DNA from: Prevotellaceae bacterium
GTDB taxonomy: Bacteria > Bacteroidota > Bacteroidia > Bacteroidales > UBA932
Length of the DNA stretch: 11,934 nucleotides
NCBI GenBank assembly: GCA_031278495.1
Contig: JAITKG010000113.1
Coordinates: 1 to 11,934, forward strand
Reading direction: 5' to 3'
Within the stretch, counting starts at the first letter, position 1. The number at the start of each line of letters is the position of its first letter. The position numbers and the translations under genes are program-made. A model generated the notes under the pieces. It was not told the origin of the DNA. It ran no database searches and saw only the letters and a program-made list of their open reading frames with translations. Below, one piece after another: positions 8,045 through 11,934 of the stretch.

Positions 8045-9499
8045 GTGAAAAAATATTTCAAATATATTACAGTAATAGCATTGGTAGCGTTTTTCGCTTC
8101 CTGTAATAAAGACGATGGACCCGGCGGCGGGGAAACGCCGCCGGAACCAACGCCTGCGCCGGAAGAAGATATTCTGCCGAAAAAGGAAATGCGCGCGGTA
8201 TGGATTGCTACGGAAAGCAGCATTGACTGGCCCCGCAGCACCAGTGCGGCTGCACAAAAAAAAGAATATACCGACTATCTGGACAAATTTGCAGAATTGA
8301 ACATCAATACGGTATTTGTGCAGATACGCCCAAGGGCAGATGCGTTCTATAATTCGCAATATGAGTCGTGGAGCCGCTTCATTACCGGCACGGCAGGGCA
8401 AGATCCCGGCTACGATGTGTTGCAGTTTTTCATTGACGAAGCGCATGCACGCAACATCGAATTTCATGCATGGTTAAACCCGTTCCGCATTGATACGCGG
8501 GCGGCGAAGACGGGCGCATACCGTCCCTTAGACCCGAAAATCCCTGTAGCGTGGGTAAAGGATTATGACCGCTGGCGCATTTATAACCCGGCGTTGCCGG
8601 AAGTGCAGCAGCGCATAGCCGATATCGTGAAAGACATTATCACCAAGTACGACGTCGACGGCGTCCATTTCGATGATTATTTCTATCCCGACCCCTCTTA
8701 CTACGCCTCCACCGGCGTGGACGATGCAGCGGAATTTGCCCTGTATGGCGCAGGTTACGCAACGGTAGAAGAATTTCGTTTCGGCAATGTGAATAAGGTA
8801 GTGCAAAAAATACAGGAAACCATTACACAGAATAAACCCGGCGTGGTCTTCTCTATCAGCCCGACCTCCAGCGTGAACTACAACAAATCGCTGTATGCCG
8901 ATGTGGACAAATGGTGTCAGGAAGGCTGGATAGATGTGGTTATTCCGCAGATATACCAGCAAACCGGTAGCGCCAGCAATGAGTTTAACTACTTTGTAGA
9001 TTACTGGCCGCACTTCAGTTTCAAAGCTGTTCCGATGATAGGGTATGCCATTTATAAATTCGGCGACCCTGCGGCGGGAACGAAATTCCAAAATGCCTCA
9101 GAGCTGACGGAACAGTTCCGGCTGGCGAATTTGCAATCGAAAGTACAGGGCAGCGTACTGTATAATGCGAGCAGCGTAATCGCCAATAAAGTCGGCGTTA
9201 CCGATGCGTTGAAAAACATTTACAAGTATCCGGCGGTACGTCCTTTTCTTGGACGCAAAACCTTGTCCGATCCCAAAACGCCCGCCAGTGTGACGCTCAA
9301 CGGCGCTACGCTGTCATGGAATGCGTATGGATTGCAGGCGGTCGTGTATGTAACGCCGGAAAATGAAACCAAACCGCATGTAGTGGCAATTACTTCCGCT
9401 TCCTCTTACCGCGTAAGCGAGAAAGGAACGTACATTGTTACGGCGGTGAATAAGGACAATACCGAAAGCCCCATATCGGCTTCGGTTACGTATAAATAA
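8045..9499 (+). CDS. GHL10/DUF187-type glycosidase lipoprotein (DigH/YngK-like)
   Basis: A predicted TIM-barrel glycoside hydrolase of the GHL10 (DUF187) family, which includes B. subtilis YngK and E. coli DigH/YddW, an enzyme acting on peptide-free peptidoglycan strands. The lipidated cysteine is residue 20 (FASC). It is followed by NKDD, which fits the K-(D/E)2 surface-export signal described in Bacteroidetes, so surface display is likely. A Gly/Pro-rich linker covers about 25-41. Family blocks are MRAVWIA (49-55), VFVQIRPRADAFY, HAWLNPFR, the acidic VDGVHFDDYFYP (204-215, with D210 and D211), VFSISP (268-273) and DVVIPQIYQQ (297-306). Residues about 415-484 look like a C-terminal FnIII-type domain. 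The start is GTG at 8045, chosen because it gives a complete lipoprotein signal and follows the previous stop by 15 nt. Which acidic residue is catalytic, and the true substrate, are not settled here. Confidence 0.9.
   Translation: MKKYFKYITVIALVAFFASCNKDDGPGGGETPPEPTPAPEEDILPKKEMRAVWIATESSIDWPRSTSAAAQKKEYTDYLDKFAELNINTVFVQIRPRADAFYNSQYESWSRFITGTAGQDPGYDVLQFFIDEAHARNIEFHAWLNPFRIDTRAAKTGAYRPLDPKIPVAWVKDYDRWRIYNPALPEVQQRIADIVKDIITKYDVDGVHFDDYFYPDPSYYASTGVDDAAEFALYGAGYATVEEFRFGNVNKVVQKIQETITQNKPGVVFSISPTSSVNYNKSLYADVDKWCQEGWIDVVIPQIYQQTGSASNEFNYFVDYWPHFSFKAVPMIGYAIYKFGDPAAGTKFQNASELTEQFRLANLQSKVQGSVLYNASSVIANKVGVTDALKNIYKYPAVRPFLGRKTLSDPKTPASVTLNGATLSWNAYGLQAVVYVTPENETKPHVVAITSASSYRVSEKGTYIVTAVNKDNTESPISASVTYK
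8121..8144 (+). repeat. Strong GC hairpin in the linker of the glycosidase gene
   Basis: CCGGCGGCG (8121-8129) and CGCCGCCGG (8136-8144) are exact reverse complements with a GGGAAA loop, giving a 9-bp all-GC stem in the mRNA about 76 nt after the GTG start. It arises where Gly codons (GGC, GGG) face Pro codons (CCG) of the linker. No T-run follows, so it is not an intrinsic terminator. It might slow translation between the lipoprotein signal and the enzyme domain, or be only a by-product of linker composition. Confidence 0.6.
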
Positions 9500-9648
9500 A
9501 ATAATATTAAACATAGAGATGCGAAGTAAATTATATTTTAGATTGTAATCATCCCGAATGCGGACGGACGGAATGCAGACCGAAAGCTAATCGTCCCATA
9601 CAGGGACGGACAGAGTAAAAATAAAAATAAACTTAAATAATTTAACAT
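9500..9648. other. 149-nt spacer with a GC-rich repeat island
   Basis: This is the longest gap downstream of susC and the only plausible break in the operon. Its ends are AT-rich, but 9551-9615 is GC-rich. That island contains GAATGC twice (9556-9561 and 9571-9576) around GGACGGACG, and a perfect inverted repeat CGTCCC/GGGACG (9592-9597 and 9603-9608) with an ATACA loop, followed by another GGACGGAC-like stretch. No T-run follows the hairpin, so a classic terminator is not supported. I found no clear TAnnTTTG promoter before the gene at 9649. The island may be a dispersed repeat, a processing or transcript-stabilising structure, or part of a leader. Confidence 0.45.
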
Positions 9649-10557
9649 ATGAAAAAAACAGTTTTATCACTATTGATTATTTTGCTTGGGCAGACAGCCT
9701 TTGCCCAGCAAATAACAGTGCTGTCAATCGAACGGTTGAAAGGAACGGAAGCAGGCGGTTTTTATCATCCTGTCTTTGCCCCCAAAGGCGGATGGTTACT
9801 TGTCTCGTCCGAAAATTATGCCGGATTGAAGCAAATTTCGTTACAAACGAATGAAGTTACTGCGTTGACGCAAGAACCCGGCGCCGGCTACGACGTCCGC
9901 ATCAGCGCAGACGAATCGGTTATCCTTTATAAGAAAACAGAATTGCGGGATAACCGGCGTTATACGTCGTTGTACCAATATGCACTTGCCAGCCGGGAAG
10001 CCGTAAAAATAGCAGACGCCACGCGTGAAAAAATAACGCCGGCATTTGCGAACAATAAACCGGTGTATGTAGAAGGCGCAAAGTTGATGAAAGGCGGCGC
10101 GGCGTCTGCCGAAATAGCTCCTTTCATCAATATCGAAGACCAGAAAATGGCATTGTACCGGAGCGGCAAGAAAACCATCCTCACGCCCAACGGGGCGGAC
10201 GCCAGCTATTTTTGGGCAAGCGTATCGCCCGACGGGAAACGTATTGTCTACACTGTGGCTGCACGGGGAACATTCGTGTGTAACCTCGACGGCTCAAACG
10301 TAGTGTCGCTGGGCAAACTGAATGCCCCGGCATGGTTGGGCAACCGGTGGGTAGTAGGCATGAACGATAAGGATAACGGCGACGTTATTATTTCATCCGA
10401 AATTGTAGCGGCGACCATTGACGGGAAAACCCGGCAGACGCTGGCTACCCCGCAAGTGAAAATCGCCCTCTATCCGGCTGCTTCCCCCGACGGGAAACGC
10501 ATTGCTTTCAACTCCAATGAAGGCGAAATTTACTTACTGGACATTACTATTAAATAA
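9649..10557 (+). CDS. Secreted PD40/TolB-like beta-propeller protein
   Basis: A periplasmic or exported protein of 302 residues with a type I signal peptide (residues 1-19, cleavage predicted at AFA|QQ). The mature part consists of WD40-like PD40 strands. Clear repeats are VSPDGKRIVYT (192-202) and ASPDGKRIAFNS (278-289), with weaker copies at about 41-55 (HPVFAPKGGWLLVSS) and 84-94 (DVRISADESVILY). The short FVCNLDGSN and VAATIDGKTRQTL segments match the blade connectors of TolB-type propellers. It is not TolB itself: the N-terminal TolB domain is missing and no Tol-Pal genes are nearby. Its role is probably binding or scaffolding next to the downstream amidase, whose ATG begins 16 nt after this stop. 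It starts at ATG after a long A-rich leader. Confidence 0.82.
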   Translation: MKKTVLSLLIILLGQTAFAQQITVLSIERLKGTEAGGFYHPVFAPKGGWLLVSSENYAGLKQISLQTNEVTALTQEPGAGYDVRISADESVILYKKTELRDNRRYTSLYQYALASREAVKIADATREKITPAFANNKPVYVEGAKLMKGGAASAEIAPFINIEDQKMALYRSGKKTILTPNGADASYFWASVSPDGKRIVYTVAARGTFVCNLDGSNVVSLGKLNAPAWLGNRWVVGMNDKDNGDVIISSEIVAATIDGKTRQTLATPQVKIALYPAASPDGKRIAFNSNEGEIYLLDITIK

Positions 10558-10559
10558 CC

Positions 10560-10565
10560 GGAGGA
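10560..10565 (+). promoter_or_regulatory. Strong Shine-Dalgarno site (GGAGGA) before the amidase gene
   Basis: GGAGGA ends 8 nt before the ATG at 10574. It is the only classic Shine-Dalgarno seen in this window; the other genes start after A/T-rich leaders, as is usual in Bacteroidetes. It supports the chosen amidase start and suggests that the short gap after the propeller gene is a translational junction. Confidence 0.65.
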
Positions 10566-10573
10566 ACAGGATT

Positions 10574-11934
10574 ATGAAAAAACTACTTTTTACTTTTGCG
10601 GGCTTGTTAATTAGCCTGACGCTTTTTTCTACGGATTTAACCGGTCTGAAAATATATATCAACCCCGGGCATGGCGGCTACGATTCAAACGACCGCAGCG
10701 TCTGGACTATTCCCGTGCCGGAAACATGGAGCAATCCCGCCGGCTATTGGGAATCGAAATCCAACCTCGTGAAAGGGCTTGCCCTGCGCGATATGCTGCA
10801 AGCCGCAGGCGCTACCGTGATTATATCGCGTACCGATAACACCAGCGGCATACGGGACGGCGCACAATATGCAGGCGGCGGCGACCGCGACCTCTCGGAA
10901 ATAGCCGAAGAAGCCAACGCCAACAATGTGGACGCTTTCCTGTCTATTCACAGCAATGCCATAAATACTACAACCAATTATTTGTTGCTATTGTATCATG
11001 GCTATGATGGCAACCCCACAGTGGCTGCAAGTTTGCCGATGGCGCAGGCAGCGGGTCCTATTCAAATCACCAATCAATTGACCGTATGGACGAGCGCCAG
11101 TCCTATACTGAGAGGCGATTTCACGTTTTACGGCGATAATTTGGGGCTGGGCGTATTGCGCCCGCTAACCGTACCCGGCTTTTTGTCGGAAGGCTCTTTC
11201 CACGACTATCCGCCGGAAACGCACCGGTTGTGCAACGACGACTATTGCAAGCTGGAAGCATACAGTTTCTACCGGTTTTACCATGCCTATTTTAACCGCG
11301 ATATACCGGACAAGGGCGTTATCGGCGGGTTTGTAAAGAGCGAAAACGAACGGGTAACCTCGCTCAATGAACCTAATTTTAAGTACGTAGCCGGCAGCCA
11401 TGACCAGTACCTGCCGCTGAACAGTGCGACGGTTGCCCTTTATGACGCTACCGGCGTGACCAAATTAAGCGAGTATACTACGGATACATGGTACAACGGT
11501 ATCTTTGCGTTTTACGATTTAGCTCCGGGAAGTTATAAAGTAACCGTTACGCCTGCCGGCAGCGACTACGATCCCAAAACAGTAGATGTAACGGTAGAAG
11601 CCGGAAAGCCGGCGTATGCAAAGGTCTTTGTCAAGAATAAAAACCTGTCGGATGATGGAACGGCATACGTTGATTATCCGGATCCGGTGCAAGACGCCGG
11701 TATCACGGCAGTGGGACAGTACGATTTTGAAGAAACGCTGGGCAACCATAATCCTGACTGGTTACAGGGCGCAACCATTAAACGGGTGTTGTACCGCAAG
11801 GAAAAACTCTATGTCCTCACCACCGAACCTAAAATACTCGTGGTAGACGCCGCCACCGGCGCGAAGATAAAAGAACTGGACTTGACGGGCGTCACAGGCG
11901 GCTCGCCGGTGTTAAGCGATATTGCTTTCACGGC
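10574..11934 (+). CDS. N-acetylmuramoyl-L-alanine amidase (Amidase_3), multidomain, partial at right edge
   Basis: The reading frame is open to the window end (453 residues seen, no stop), so the C-terminus is missing. A Sec signal lies at about residues 1-20 without a lipobox. Residues about 25-240 form an Amidase_3 domain, a zinc enzyme that removes stem peptides from N-acetylmuramic acid of peptidoglycan. The expected metal ligands and catalytic residue are visible: H33 in YINPGHGG, E60 in YWESKSN, H126 in LSIHSNA and E206 in LSEGSFHDY. Residues about 248-356 form a CarboxypepD_reg/Cna-B-like beta domain (VALYDATG, FYDLAPGSYKVTV). From about 385 the sequence looks like the first strands of a propeller (LYVLTTEPKILVVDAATG, then LDLTGVTGG at 435-443), resembling the lipoprotein encoded at 6539. 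Similar multidomain Bacteroidetes proteins are sometimes labelled xanthan lyase, so the exact substrate is open. It follows the PD40 gene by 16 nt and has its own GGAGGA site. Confidence 0.88.
   Translation, partial: MKKLLFTFAGLLISLTLFSTDLTGLKIYINPGHGGYDSNDRSVWTIPVPETWSNPAGYWESKSNLVKGLALRDMLQAAGATVIISRTDNTSGIRDGAQYAGGGDRDLSEIAEEANANNVDAFLSIHSNAINTTTNYLLLLYHGYDGNPTVAASLPMAQAAGPIQITNQLTVWTSASPILRGDFTFYGDNLGLGVLRPLTVPGFLSEGSFHDYPPETHRLCNDDYCKLEAYSFYRFYHAYFNRDIPDKGVIGGFVKSENERVTSLNEPNFKYVAGSHDQYLPLNSATVALYDATGVTKLSEYTTDTWYNGIFAFYDLAPGSYKVTVTPAGSDYDPKTVDVTVEAGKPAYAKVFVKNKNLSDDGTAYVDYPDPVQDAGITAVGQYDFEETLGNHNPDWLQGATIKRVLYRKEKLYVLTTEPKILVVDAATGAKIKELDLTGVTGGSPVLSDIAFT

Noticed and set aside
9592..9608. 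Intrinsic terminator after the glycosidase gene
   Set aside because: The stem is only 6 bp and no T-run follows, so it is kept only as a repeat element in the spacer.
9649..10557. True TolB of the Tol-Pal system
   Set aside because: The N-terminal TolB domain and neighbouring tol/pal genes are missing. Only PD40 propeller repeats support the similarity.

Overview
The window looks like a piece of a Bacteroidetes (probably Bacteroidales) chromosome. The evidence is an adjacent SusC-like TonB-dependent transporter and SusD-like lipoprotein, several lipoprotein signal peptides typical of that phylum, AT-rich A-tract leaders instead of Shine-Dalgarno sites before most genes, and the family types of the downstream genes. 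All recognisable genes lie on the + strand. I could not identify the species. A host-associated gut Bacteroidales is my inference only.

Layout: positions 1-400 form an AT-rich, apparently non-coding leader. It holds a perfect 9-bp inverted repeat (100-122), an imperfect direct repeat (162-176 and 214-227) and a 21-bp tandem array of dyad-symmetric units (270-343). Next is a 218-residue protein of unknown function (401-1057). After a 45-nt gap comes the main cluster: SusC-like transporter (1103-4594), SusD-like lipoprotein (4618-6501), a lipoprotein with a predicted beta-propeller body, probably DUF4623-type (6539-8029), and a GHL10/DUF187 glycosidase lipoprotein (8045-9499). A 149-nt spacer with a GC-rich island follows, then a secreted PD40/TolB-like propeller protein (9649-10557) and an N-acetylmuramoyl-L-alanine amidase (Amidase_3) that starts at 10574 and runs off the right edge still open.

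How the genes may work together: gaps of 23, 37 and 15 nt suggest that susC, susD, the propeller lipoprotein and the glycosidase form one operon. The last two genes, 16 nt apart, may be a second unit or a read-through extension. An Amidase_3 enzyme removes stem peptides from peptidoglycan, and the GHL10 family includes the E. coli enzyme DigH (YddW), which cleaves peptide-free ('denuded') glycan strands. Together with a SusC/SusD importer, this points to a polysaccharide-utilisation-like locus for peptidoglycan or a related amino-sugar polymer. That substrate is inferred, not shown by the sequence. No HTCS, SusR or sigma/anti-sigma regulator is visible in the window.

The most unusual features are a GC-rich palindromic repeat that appears to be inserted in frame in a lipoprotein signal peptide (6571-6618), the 21-bp repeat array next to an uncharacterised gene, and the apparent sharing of a propeller motif between the lipoprotein and the C-terminal part of the amidase.
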